Below, piece by piece: positions 36,443 to 44,453 of a stretch of DNA of 64,000 nt. Source of the stretch: Halogranum gelatinilyticum (GTDB taxonomy: Archaea > Halobacteriota > Halobacteria > Halobacteriales > Haloferacaceae); the NCBI RefSeq assembly GCF_900103715.1, contig NZ_FNHL01000002.1:434001-498000 (forward strand), in the 5' to 3' direction. The notes beneath the pieces are model-generated. The model was not told the DNA's origin, did no database searches, and worked only from the letters and a program-made list of their open reading frames with translations. Made by a program: the position numbers and the translations under genes. Position 1 is the stretch's first letter. Every line of letters starts with the position of its first letter.

Positions 36443-36512
36443 TTTCACCGCGCAGTCTTCATTTCCCCCGTTCAATCTTCACCGCTCAATTTTCACTTTC
36501 ACCGCTCAGTCG
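36443..36512. repeat. Three short repeats TTCACCGC(G/T)CA
   Basis: Three near copies of TTCACCGCKCA occur in about 70 bases between the DUF6149 gene and the MATE gene: around 36444, 36478 and 36498. The last runs into the MATE stop codon. T-rich tracts lie between them (ATTTCCCCC, AATTTTCACTTTC). They might be part of a bidirectional terminator, since the two genes converge here. This is an inference. Confidence 0.45.
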
Positions 36513-37990
36513 TCTGCCGGGACCGGTCCCGGCGACTCGACGACGTTGTCCTGCCACGTCCCGCGGAGGAACCACAGGAAGCCGAGGACGGCGGCCGCGA
36601 CGTTCGAAAAGGCGATGCCCCACCAGACGCCGGTCGGGCCGAAGCCGAACTGCGTGATGAGCACGAGCGCGGCCGGAATCCGCAGCACCCACAGCGAGAC
36701 GAGCGAGAAGACCATCGCCGTCCGGGTCGAGCCGCTGCCGCGGAACCCGCCGTTGACGACGTTGAAGACGCCGAGGAAGGCGAACGTCGGCGCGATGATG
36801 CGGAGATAGTCGACACCGACCGCGATGACGGCCTCCTCGCCGGGGATGAAGACGGCGACGATGGGCCGCGCGAAGAGGTAGGCAACGGCACTGACGCCGA
36901 CGAGCGCGCCAGCGATGATGCCCGAACTCATGAGTACGGCCTTTTTGGCGCGGTCAGGCTGTTCCGCGCCGAGGTTCTGGCCGACGACCGTGGAGGTCCC
37001 CTGCGCCAGCCCGATGGCGGGCAGGAAGACCAGCGAGTTGAGCCGGTTGCCGATCCCGAACGCGGCGACGACGGCCTCGGTGTCGACGCCGACGGCCTGC
37101 GCGCCCGCGAAGGCGACGATGGCCGTCAGGACGGTCACGCCGAGCGCGCGCGTCGACTGCTCGATGCTGGACGGCCCGCCGATGCGGACGATCTTCTCGA
37201 CCGTCTCGCGCTCGGGGATCAGATCACGCGGCGAGAGATGGATGCCGACGCGGCCCGAGAACAGCAGCCCCATCCCGACGACGGCACCGATGCCGCGGGA
37301 GACGACCGTGGCGATGGCCGCACCCTGCACGCCCATGCCGGTGAACCCCGTCGCCGCAAAGAGCGACGACTGCAGCCCCGAGAGACCGAGTGCCGAAAAG
37401 AGGGGATTGCCCTGGAAGCCGAGGATGAGAAGCGGGTCGATGACGACGTTGATGAGGACACCGAAGGCCATCAGATACATCGGCGTCTTCGTGTCGCCCC
37501 AGCCGCGGAGGAGTGCCTGGAACATGAAGAAGCCGAACATGAAGGAGACGCCGAGGAAGATGGTCCGGGTGTAGTCGACCGCGAGCGTGTGGACCTCGCT
37601 GCCGGGCGTCGTGCCGATGAGCGGCAGCAGTATCGGCGTGACGACGTAGCCGATGGCCGAAAAGAGCACGGACAGCAGGACGACGAAGCCGATGGTCTGG
37701 CCGGCGACGTGGTCGACCTGGTCGTCGTTGCCCGCGCCCTTGTTCTGGGCGACGAGGACGGTGCCGGCAACGGTGAAGCCGCCGCCGATGGAGATCATCA
37801 GGAAGACGATGGGCCACGAGAAGGAGAGCGCGCTCACGGCTTCGGAGCCGACGCGGCCGACCCAGAAGGTGTCGGCGAGGTTGTACCCGACCTGCATCAG
37901 TTGCGAGAGGACGATGGGCACCGAGAGCACCAACATCGGCTTCAGCAGGTCGCCGTCGACGAGGTTGACGTCGCGACCGGCGGCACTCAT
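36506..37990 (-). CDS. MATE family efflux transporter
   Basis: The 494-residue polytopic protein has about twelve hydrophobic helices. Typical MATE phrases include MLVLSVPIVLSQLMQVGYNL at the start and ADTFWVGRVGSEAVSALSFS. MATE pumps exchange cations for drugs or other organic cations. It overlaps the TetR gene by four bases (ATGA, 37987-37990), so the regulator and pump form one operon. The substrate cannot be determined. Confidence 0.88.
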   Translation of the reverse strand: MSAAGRDVNLVDGDLLKPMLVLSVPIVLSQLMQVGYNLADTFWVGRVGSEAVSALSFSWPIVFLMISIGGGFTVAGTVLVAQNKGAGNDDQVDHVAGQTIGFVVLLSVLFSAIGYVVTPILLPLIGTTPGSEVHTLAVDYTRTIFLGVSFMFGFFMFQALLRGWGDTKTPMYLMAFGVLINVVIDPLLILGFQGNPLFSALGLSGLQSSLFAATGFTGMGVQGAAIATVVSRGIGAVVGMGLLFSGRVGIHLSPRDLIPERETVEKIVRIGGPSSIEQSTRALGVTVLTAIVAFAGAQAVGVDTEAVVAAFGIGNRLNSLVFLPAIGLAQGTSTVVGQNLGAEQPDRAKKAVLMSSGIIAGALVGVSAVAYLFARPIVAVFIPGEEAVIAVGVDYLRIIAPTFAFLGVFNVVNGGFRGSGSTRTAMVFSLVSLWVLRIPAALVLITQFGFGPTGVWWGIAFSNVAAAVLGFLWFLRGTWQDNVVESPGPVPADD

Positions 37991-38769
37991 TCGGTTGCCT
38001 CCGTGTCGTCTACCTCCTCGTCGGCTGTGCTGTCCGCCTCGGCCGTGCTGTCTCCCTCGGTCGCGCCTCCGTCGTCGACCCGCAGCGACGACAGCACGAA
38101 CTCCTCCAGCCCGGCGCGGACGGCTGGTGGGTCCTCGGTGTCGTCGAGCGCGACGGCGGCGTTGCGGGCACCGTCGAGCGAGGCGAGGATAAAGCGGGCC
38201 GTCGTCTCGGGGTCGACGTCGCGGAACTCCCCGCGCTCGATGCCGTCGGCGACGATGTCGGCGACGATGGCCTGAATCGACTCCTTGTTCTCACGGAGCT
38301 GTTCGCGGTAGGCCTCCCGGTAGGGAGCCTGCGCGCGGAGTTCGAGGAGCGCGCGGTAGAACTCCGTGCGGTCCTCGCCGTTGGTGGCGTCGCCGTCGTC
38401 GCCGTCGTCGTCAGCGGTGTCACCATTGGAGTCGTCGGCACGGACGTCGTTCTCACTGTCGCCACCGTCCCACCCTCGGTCGGGACTGAGGCGGCCGAAG
38501 AGACAGCGGAGCCGCTCGGTGGCGGAGCTTCCCTCCATGCCGGCGAACTGCTCGTCGAACCGGCCGAGGACGTAGGCCAGGAAGGCCACGAGCAGGTTCT
38601 CCTTCGTCTCGTAGTGGTAGTGCAACACTGCGGTACTCTTGTCGGCCTCGTCGGCGATGTCCTGCATCGTCAACGCGGCGAAGCCGTGGCGACAGAGGGC
38701 GCGGTACGTCGCCCGCATGACCTCCTCGTGGACGTCGGGCGGGGCTGTGGGGACGCTATCTGAACTCAC
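37987..38769 (-). CDS. TetR/AcrR family repressor
   Basis: The 260-residue regulator has an N-terminal HTH (about residues 14-60; FAALTMQDIADEADKSTAVLHYHYE). A long helical ligand domain follows, with an acidic insertion at about 108-130 (rich in Asp, Gly and Asn) and a Thr/Glu/Asp tail. It is long for TetR, which usually has about 200 residues. It starts at GTG 38769, directly next to a perfect palindrome. It most likely represses its own operon with the MATE pump and is released by a pump substrate. Confidence 0.88.
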   Translation of the reverse strand: MSSDSVPTAPPDVHEEVMRATYRALCRHGFAALTMQDIADEADKSTAVLHYHYETKENLLVAFLAYVLGRFDEQFAGMEGSSATERLRCLFGRLSPDRGWDGGDSENDVRADDSNGDTADDDGDDGDATNGEDRTEFYRALLELRAQAPYREAYREQLRENKESIQAIVADIVADGIERGEFRDVDPETTARFILASLDGARNAAVALDDTEDPPAVRAGLEEFVLSSLRVDDGGATEGDSTAEADSTADEEVDDTEATE

Positions 38770-38788
38770 TGACTGATTAGTCAGTCAG
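38769..38788. promoter_or_regulatory. Perfect inverted repeat, TetR operator candidate
   Basis: CTGACTGA-TTAG-TCAGTCAG is an 8-bp perfect inverted repeat with a 4-base spacer. It begins on the last base of the TetR GTG start codon and covers the 20 bases upstream of it. Sites of the TGACTNATTAGTCA type are typical for TetR family proteins. Because transcription in haloarchaea is often leaderless, binding here would block the start site of the tetR-MATE operon. Confidence 0.75.
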
Positions 38789-38856
38789 GAACGGTGAAGG
38801 GCGTTTCGGTTCGAAGGAGTTCCACGGAAAAACAGCCGAGGACGTCGGGGACGGGG

Positions 38857-40173
38857 TCAGTCCTGCACGCCCGCCTTCTTCGTCACACGGAAATCCTCGG
38901 GCGGGTCGAGCAGGCCGAGCGTCGTCCCGAAGGAGTGGACGAGCGCGACGAGCGGCGTCAGCGGGACGACGAGCACCCACTTGAGCGCGCTCGTCCCGTA
39001 GTAGGCCACGCCCATGAGGAACCACAGCGCGGTGAACGCGGCGAGACCGAGCGAGACGAGGAGGAACAGCCCCCCGTAGACGACCGTGACGCCCAAGAGC
39101 GACAGCGGGACGGCGACGAGCGTCACGACCGGCGAGAGTGCCCACGCGTAGTTGCGGACGCGGGTGAGCAGCCGGTAGCGACGCGGCAGCATCTCGGCGG
39201 CCTGGTGGTTGCCCGCGGCCCAGCGACGACGCTGTTGGACGATCTCGGTCAGCGACGGCGGGGCCTCGTTGCGGCAGGTGAGATCCGCGAGCGCGAAGTC
39301 GATGTCGAACTCGCGGGCGGCCGCCCAGACGAAGGCGGTGTCCTCGACGAGCGTCTCGCGGTTCCACGTCACCTCGTTTTCCAGTTCGGTGCGGACCGCG
39401 ATACCGCCACCCCACGCGAACAGCGGAATCCGCAGGCGGGCGAAGGCACGCTGTTCGAGCTGGACGCCCATGCGGTACATATCCGCGAGATACGAGAGCG
39501 TCGAGCCGGTGCGACGTGGCTTCTCGCGCAGTTGGACGACGTCGGCGTCGGGCATCCCGTCGAACTCTTCGAGGAGGCTGTCCTCGTCGAGATAGAGGAC
39601 GAACTCGCGGTCGGTGTCGAGGGTCCGACGCGCCCACTCGATTGCGCGGCCCTTCCGGACCGCCGCACAGTCGAAGCTGTCCGGGACGGCGTGGACCGTC
39701 GCGCCGTCGACCGAAATGTCTTCCTCGGCGACGACGCGGACGTCGTCCAGTGTGTCGGGGAGCGCGTCGACCGTCGACTGGACCACGTCGGCCGCGTCGA
39801 TGGTCATGATGCGCACCTGCACGTCCTCGGGCCCGTACACCGGCTCGGGGGACTCGTAGTTCGCGCCGACGACGTAGGTCAGGACGACCCACAGCAGCGC
39901 GGTCGCCGCGAACAGGATCGCGGTCCCCCACAGCGCGAGTTCCAGCAGCGTCGCCCCACCGAACGGGAGGGCGAGTCCGTCGAGCGGCAATGCGAAACCG
40001 CCGCCCGTGCTGCCGGCACCCTGTGCCGCGCCTGTCCCTGTCGCTGGCGACCCTGCCCCTCCGGCACCTCCGGCTCCGCCGGAGCGGCCGGGACCAGTCG
40101 GCCTGCCGAGGACGAACGCGACCCCTGCGAGTACGAGCGCCACGACGGCGACGCCGAGTCGTTCGAGTTTCAT
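38857..40173 (-). CDS. Membrane glycosyltransferase, GT2 family
   Basis: The 438-residue protein has a TM helix at residues 6-23, then a Gly/Ala/Ser-rich low-complexity stretch (25-58), a second TM region (78-102), a GT2 catalytic domain with YLDEDS (D-x-D near 196), a VEDTAF motif (about 276) and the QQRRRW motif (313-318). Several C-terminal TM helices follow. This is the plan of processive or Egghead-like sugar transferases that use a nucleotide sugar. Product and acceptor are unknown. The FAD oxidoreductase at 41.1-42.4 kb may work with it. Confidence 0.82.
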   Translation of the reverse strand: MKLERLGVAVVALVLAGVAFVLGRPTGPGRSGGAGGAGGAGSPATGTGAAQGAGSTGGGFALPLDGLALPFGGATLLELALWGTAILFAATALLWVVLTYVVGANYESPEPVYGPEDVQVRIMTIDAADVVQSTVDALPDTLDDVRVVAEEDISVDGATVHAVPDSFDCAAVRKGRAIEWARRTLDTDREFVLYLDEDSLLEEFDGMPDADVVQLREKPRRTGSTLSYLADMYRMGVQLEQRAFARLRIPLFAWGGGIAVRTELENEVTWNRETLVEDTAFVWAAAREFDIDFALADLTCRNEAPPSLTEIVQQRRRWAAGNHQAAEMLPRRYRLLTRVRNYAWALSPVVTLVAVPLSLLGVTVVYGGLFLLVSLGLAAFTALWFLMGVAYYGTSALKWVLVVPLTPLVALVHSFGTTLGLLDPPEDFRVTKKAGVQD

Positions 40174-40376
40174 CGTGGTCGACAGGGTGGACGCTCCGTA
40201 CTTCAACCGGGCCGACGGTTCGGTCTCGTTCGGAAGCTCCACGCCGTTCAGAACCGTTTAACCGCCGGACAGCGGCGGGATATCGTCGTTCTGAAACCTC
40301 GTCTCGGCGTGACACGAAACCGGCCGTTTCGACACCGGCCACAACGCATTACAGGCTGAGCGGCGAACGGACGGCC

Positions 40377-41081
40377 ATGCCCGGTCTGCTCTCACAGGTC
40401 GAGCAACTGCTCGCGCCAGCGCGACAGATACTGACGCCGGTGCTCTCGGACCCGACAGTGCTCGTCGCCTGGGCCGCGGTCGTGGCCGTTGCACTCGGCG
40501 TGCTGTGGTGGGACATCCGCGCCCGCAACGAGGCGATTCCGTCGCTGATGAAGTTCGTCTGGACGCTCGTGGTTCTCTACTCCGGCCCGTTCGGCCTCGC
40601 CATCTACTGGTACTCCGGCCGGACGCAGATATCGGGCGACTCGCTGTGGCGACGCGGCCTGCGGTCGACGGCGCACTGCTACTCGGGCTGTGGCGCGGGT
40701 GAGGTCGTCGGCTTCGTCCTCCTCGCCGGTGTGCTCGCGCTCGATAGCTCGCTCGTCGTCACCGCGGGGACGTTCGGCTTCGCGTATCTGTTCGGCTACG
40801 CGCTCACTGTCGGCCCGCTCATGCAGGAGGGGGTCGGCTTCGGCGAGGCGATGTTCGACGCGCTCTACAGCGAGACGCCGAGCATCACCGTGATGGAGGT
40901 CACCGCAATCGGCACCGACCTGCTGCTCGCGGGCGAGGCGACGATCACGGAGCCGCTGTTCTGGGGCGCGCTCATCTTCTCGCTCTCGGTCGGCTACCTC
41001 GCGGCGTTCCCGGTCAACGTGTTGCTCGTGGAGTTCGGCGTCAAAGAGGGGATGAAGAACCCCGCCGAGATGGGGAGCTAA
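40377..41081 (+). CDS. DUF4396 domain membrane protein
   Basis: The 234-residue membrane protein has about seven hydrophobic segments. The central HCYSGCGAGEVVGFVL motif with Cys and His is characteristic of DUF4396 proteins. The His/Cys may bind a metal or copper, since relatives lie in copper-handling contexts; this is an inference. Its stop overlaps the end of the convergent FAD oxidoreductase gene. The ATG at 40377 begins MPGLLSQVEQLL. Confidence 0.8.
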   Translation: MPGLLSQVEQLLAPARQILTPVLSDPTVLVAWAAVVAVALGVLWWDIRARNEAIPSLMKFVWTLVVLYSGPFGLAIYWYSGRTQISGDSLWRRGLRSTAHCYSGCGAGEVVGFVLLAGVLALDSSLVVTAGTFGFAYLFGYALTVGPLMQEGVGFGEAMFDALYSETPSITVMEVTAIGTDLLLAGEATITEPLFWGALIFSLSVGYLAAFPVNVLLVEFGVKEGMKNPAEMGS

Positions 41082-42391
41082 GACTTTTCGTCGATACGGT
41101 CGGCACACTCGTAGCCCGCGACGATGCCGCCGTTGAGGCTGCGTTCGGGATACTGCGCGCGACTCGCCATCCCGGCGTAGTAGACGCCCTCGACCGTTTC
41201 TTGACCCAGATCGTACGGGACGACGAGATCAAGGTAGCCGCGTTCGTAGACCGGCGCGGCACGGGGGTTGCGGGCGATACGGACTTCCTGCACGGAGTCA
41301 CGGTCGAACTCCGGAAACATATCGCCGATGTGTGAGAGCCACCGATCTTCGACTTCCTCGTCGTCGGCCTGCCAGAGCCACTCGTCGTAGTCCTGGATGT
41401 AGCTCGCGACGTAGAGGAGATGTTGGCCGCCGTAGCGTCGCGGCGGGACGAAGTTCGTGTGCTCGATGAGCGCGCCGAAGGGTGCCTCGTGGCCGATGTT
41501 GAGCCAGTAGGTGTCCGTGAGCGGCTCGTCCATCGTGACGACCGCACAGACCGCCCCTTGGAAGTCGATGTCGCACTCGTAGCCGACGAGGTCCTCCAAG
41601 ACATTTGGCATCGCGGCGACGACCACCGAGTCTGTGTCGTGGGTCTGGGTTTCCGAATCGGTCTCGACGGTGACCGCGGAGACCGCGCCGTCGTCGACGT
41701 CGACCTCGCTCACGCGTGCGTCCGTGGTGATGTTTTCGCGGCCGACGGCGTCGACCAGCGCGTCGAGCAGCGGCCGAAAGCCGCCACGGAAGTAGCCGAG
41801 ATACTCGCCCTTGAGCAGGTCGCGCTCCCCGCGAAACTTGATGCGGCCCAGCAGCCACGCGGCGCTCACGTCGTCCATCCGGCTGCCGAACTTCGCGCGC
41901 AAGAGTGGTTCGAAGAAGTTCTCGTAGACGCCGCGGGTGGTGTGGTCGAGCAGGAACTGCTTGATGGGGACGTCCTCGTAGGCTTCGAGGTCGTCGTAGG
42001 TGTCGAACTTGGGTTTGCCGCCGCGGACGTCGATCTCCATCGTGAGCATCCCGAGACGGAACTTGTCGTAGACGCTCATGTGCGGGTAGGCGAGGATCTC
42101 CCACGGCTTGTCCAGCGGATGGACCACGCCGTCGACGTAGTAGGCGTTCTTGCCGATACGCCACTCCAGACGGTCTGCGACGCCCAGCTCCTCAGCCAAC
42201 TCGACGATGGTCTCCTCGGACTTCGAGAGATGGTGGTAGAACTTCTCGATGGGGTCTCCGGGCGTCTCGTAGAGGGCGGCGAGTCCCCCGACCTGGTCGG
42301 AGGCTTCGAAGACCTGGACCTCGTGGCCCTGCTGTTGGAGGCGGTAGGCGGCGGCGAGTCCGGCGATTCCGCCACCGACGACTGCGATCAT
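41078..42391 (-). CDS. FAD-dependent amine-oxidase/desaturase-like oxidoreductase
   Basis: The 437-residue flavoprotein starts IAVVGGGIAGLAAAYRLQQQ with the FAD-binding GxGxxG at about residues 6-11 and continues with EASDQVGGLAA. It ends with GVYYAGMASRAQYPERSLNGG. This matches the protoporphyrinogen oxidase/UDP-galactopyranose mutase-like amine oxidase superfamily. Substrate is unknown. Proximity to a GT2 enzyme would fit a sugar-modifying role, as in UDP-galactopyranose mutase-like proteins, but this is a guess. Confidence 0.75.
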   Translation of the reverse strand: MIAVVGGGIAGLAAAYRLQQQGHEVQVFEASDQVGGLAALYETPGDPIEKFYHHLSKSEETIVELAEELGVADRLEWRIGKNAYYVDGVVHPLDKPWEILAYPHMSVYDKFRLGMLTMEIDVRGGKPKFDTYDDLEAYEDVPIKQFLLDHTTRGVYENFFEPLLRAKFGSRMDDVSAAWLLGRIKFRGERDLLKGEYLGYFRGGFRPLLDALVDAVGRENITTDARVSEVDVDDGAVSAVTVETDSETQTHDTDSVVVAAMPNVLEDLVGYECDIDFQGAVCAVVTMDEPLTDTYWLNIGHEAPFGALIEHTNFVPPRRYGGQHLLYVASYIQDYDEWLWQADDEEVEDRWLSHIGDMFPEFDRDSVQEVRIARNPRAAPVYERGYLDLVVPYDLGQETVEGVYYAGMASRAQYPERSLNGGIVAGYECADRIDEKS

Positions 42392-42510
42392 GGGGAGAAA
42401 TCCGCAACCTCCTCGTAAGGCCCTTGTGGAAGACAGATGGCTGATTCGTTTCGAGTGGGTCCGACGAGTCAGTGCAGACTACTCAGCAAAGCCCTCGTGC
42501 TCTCGGGGTT

Positions 42511-42936
42511 CCCGCGACTCGCTGTGCTCCTCGTCTCGCTCCGCTCGACTGCGGTGCTTACGTCGCCGTGCTTCCCCGAGAACACTCGCCCTTTGAATCG
42601 CTCACTGAGCGAAGCTCGGTGGCGCCGCAGAACGCGCAGCGTTCTGTGGGCCACCAGGACCGCACCGCGCCGACCCTTCCCCATGAGACCGCGCACGAGG
42701 CGCGGTCAGTGCCCGTGGGCTGCTCAGCCGGTACGGCGCGTGGCTTCGCGGCGACGGCCGCGAGACACGCACGCGAGGGATGAGTGAACGAAGTGAGCGA
42801 GTCGGCTGGGGAGGGTGTGGCTGTGGCAGTTGCGGTGGGGTGGGACTGAAAGGGGACGCGCTCTGAACGAACCTCCGCGACGTAAGCACCACAGGAACGA
42901 GTGACACGAGTGACGAGGAGCGCAGCGAGCGGCGGG
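42511..42936. repeat. Imperfect inverted-repeat-flanked non-coding element
   Basis: The arms at 42511-42568 and 42876-42936 are related as inverted repeats: CCCGC..CTCGCTG-GCTCCTCGTC-CTC..TGCGGTGCTTACGTCG. No transposase or target-site duplication was identified. The structure resembles a small non-autonomous element or a composite of interspersed repeats. Confidence 0.5.
42735..42855 (-). repeat. Dispersed repeat, copy B
   Basis: The reverse complement of this segment matches copy A at 29656-29786 in long blocks, for example CCACACCCTCCCCAGCCGAC and CATCCCTCGCGTGCGTGTC. The copies differ by a few bases and by small insertions, so they are old or diverging. It lies inside an intergenic region and carries no gene. 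Confidence 0.65.
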
Positions 42937-43067
42937 AGTTCAGAGCGTGTGGGCTTTCTAGATGTTCCAATTCTCGGTAGCAACGTTCTCAAAATCACGA
43001 GCGTCATCAACACAGTCTACCTCCCGAGAACGCGACGTTTAAACGACCCAAACCACAAACGGAATCC

Positions 43068-43601
43068 ATGGCAGAACCGCGCGTGCCGGGTGCAGGCGGC
43101 GAGACGCTCGAACTCCCCTGTGGCGAGGAGAAACACATCCGCGACCTCGACATGGGGATGCGGGAGTTCGAGTGTGCCTGCGGCGAGAGCCACGCCGTAG
43201 TCATGGACATCCACCCCCCGGACCGCTTCATCCCCGACTTCCTCGTCGAGGTCCTCCGCGAGGCCATCGAGACGACGAGCGAGGAGATGCCCGAGTTCGA
43301 CACGCCCCATATGCTCGGCATCGTCCTCGAAGAGTTCCCCCAGCAGGTCGTCTCCGAGGACGTCACCGAGGACCACGACGTCGGCTTCTCGATGATCTGG
43401 GTGACAGATTTCGACTCGCGACGCCTCCACGAGATTATCGTCGAGTTGGTCATCGAGCTGATGGAACACGCCGTCAGCCACGCCAACGACCCGAACGCGA
43501 CCGCCGAGTTCGAAGAACAGATGCTGGACTTCGACGTGGGCGAGTTCGTCGAGCAGTACCGCGACCAGCGGGACCTCAGTGCCGACGACGTCTACGTCTG
43601 A
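43068..43601 (+). CDS. DUF5815 family protein
   Basis: This 177-residue acidic protein starts MAEPRVPGAGGETLELPCGE and contains three Cys in CGEEKHIRD and FECACGESH that may hold a zinc ion. A helical C-terminal half follows. It matches the haloarchaeal DUF5815 family. The upstream TTTAAACG about 25-30 bases before the ATG is a plausible TATA box, supporting the start at 43068. Function is unknown. Confidence 0.75.
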   Translation: MAEPRVPGAGGETLELPCGEEKHIRDLDMGMREFECACGESHAVVMDIHPPDRFIPDFLVEVLREAIETTSEEMPEFDTPHMLGIVLEEFPQQVVSEDVTEDHDVGFSMIWVTDFDSRRLHEIIVELVIELMEHAVSHANDPNATAEFEEQMLDFDVGEFVEQYRDQRDLSADDVYV

Positions 43602-43724
43602 GGCGAGCGAGAGCGCGTAGGCCGCGTAGGCCGTCTCGTCAGGTGAGGCCTCGCAGACCGTTTCGTCCGATAAGAGAGCCGAAATCCGAAGTAAACTAAG
43701 AAGCGTCGCCAGCGGTCACAGCCG

Positions 43725-44102
43725 TCAGTCGAGTTGGTCGCTGCACTCCCGAAGGAAGTTCGAGAGACCCGACCCCACACTCCGTTCGACCGAGAAGATC
43801 ACGTCGTACTCGTTCTCCGTCAGCAGGTGAATCAGGATACCGCCGTCGAAGTAGTGGACCGAGGCGTGGATGTTGCCGAACCCGGCGTCCAACGTGTCGG
43901 AGTCGAAGACCCGCTTTTCGGACTCGTAGATGTGTTTCGAGACCCGCATCCGTCGACTCGCCTGTTGCGGTGTGATATCCGACCGGACGTAGCTCGTCTC
44001 GATTCCGTCGTCGTCGTAGCGTGCGAACGACCGCAGCTGGCGACCGACTTGCTTCTTCAGGTGGTGAAGGAGCTGACTCGGTGGTGTAACGTTTCGAGTC
44101 AT
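43725..44102 (-). CDS. Haloarchaeal conserved protein (DUF7522-like)
   Basis: The 125-residue protein begins TRNVTPPSQLLHHLKKQVGR. The second half has a beta pattern (GFGNIHASVHYFDGGILIHL), suggesting a small alpha/beta sensor-like domain such as those of haloarchaeal regulators. I recall a family, DUF7522, with this start. The function is unknown. It is followed by the untranscribed region upstream of carB, with carB on the other strand. Confidence 0.6.
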   Translation of the reverse strand: MTRNVTPPSQLLHHLKKQVGRQLRSFARYDDDGIETSYVRSDITPQQASRRMRVSKHIYESEKRVFDSDTLDAGFGNIHASVHYFDGGILIHLLTENEYDVIFSVERSVGSGLSNFLRECSDQLD

Positions 44103-44453
44103 TGTACTCGGACGCAACGCTCGTCACCTAAATATCTCGTGGCCCATTTCTCCGGGACGTTTCAACAATAGTCTCTGAAGTGTTACTATTTTCAGATTTT
44201 GAGGCCGACACACCGACTATGAGAGGAATTCTCACTCGCACTCGACGTGTGCGAGGTTTCGTCGTACTCCGGGCGGCAGCCGACCCGTTGCGTCTATGCA
44301 AGCGACTATCACCCACAGCCGTCGTACCACTCAGTGACGACGCTCCGGGGCTTTCTCGCCGATCCACTGCAAGAATTACGAAATTCGCAAAACTGCTTCG
44401 CACCTCGTAACCTTTCGCCGGGCTTATTACGATGTGCGGATTTTCACTCGATA
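44103..44453. other. 351-base upstream region of carB
   Basis: The stretch has no gene I can support: a 63-codon frame at 44220-44410 runs through the carB operator and has no family signature. It carries the promoter of the DUF7522-like gene (right to left) and the carB control region: an operator-like palindrome at 44376-44390, a half-site-like CTCGTAAC around 44404, and the TATA-like CTTATTAC at about 44423-44430, 24-31 bases upstream of the carB ATG. Confidence 0.6.
44376..44390. promoter_or_regulatory. Operator-like palindrome TTACGAAATTCGCAA upstream of carB
   Basis: This site differs by one base from the perfect palindrome at 25189-25203 between lrp and carA. It lies 64-78 bases upstream of the carB ATG, upstream of the TATA-like box. 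The shared site suggests that carA and carB answer to the same regulator, most likely the Lrp-type protein encoded next to carA. Confidence 0.7.

Larger units (their letters stand above)
42392..43067. other. 676-base intergenic region of repeats
   Basis: No gene can be supported. The frames here are Arg/Ser/Pro-rich and code for repeat sequence. It holds an imperfect 60-base inverted repeat (arms 42511-42568 and 42876-42936), the dispersed repeat copy B between the arms (42735-42855), and a smaller inverted repeat around 42630-42655 (CAGAACGCGCAGCGTTCTG). The last 60 bases hold the promoter of the DUF5815 gene. Confidence 0.65.

Noticed and set aside
42472-42970. Frames through the repeat region on both strands
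   Set aside because: They translate repeat sequence into Ser/Arg/Pro-rich peptides and lack a start context and family.
44220-44410. 63-codon frame upstream of carB
   Set aside because: It runs through the operator and has no homology signal; a leader peptide cannot be excluded, but nothing supports it.
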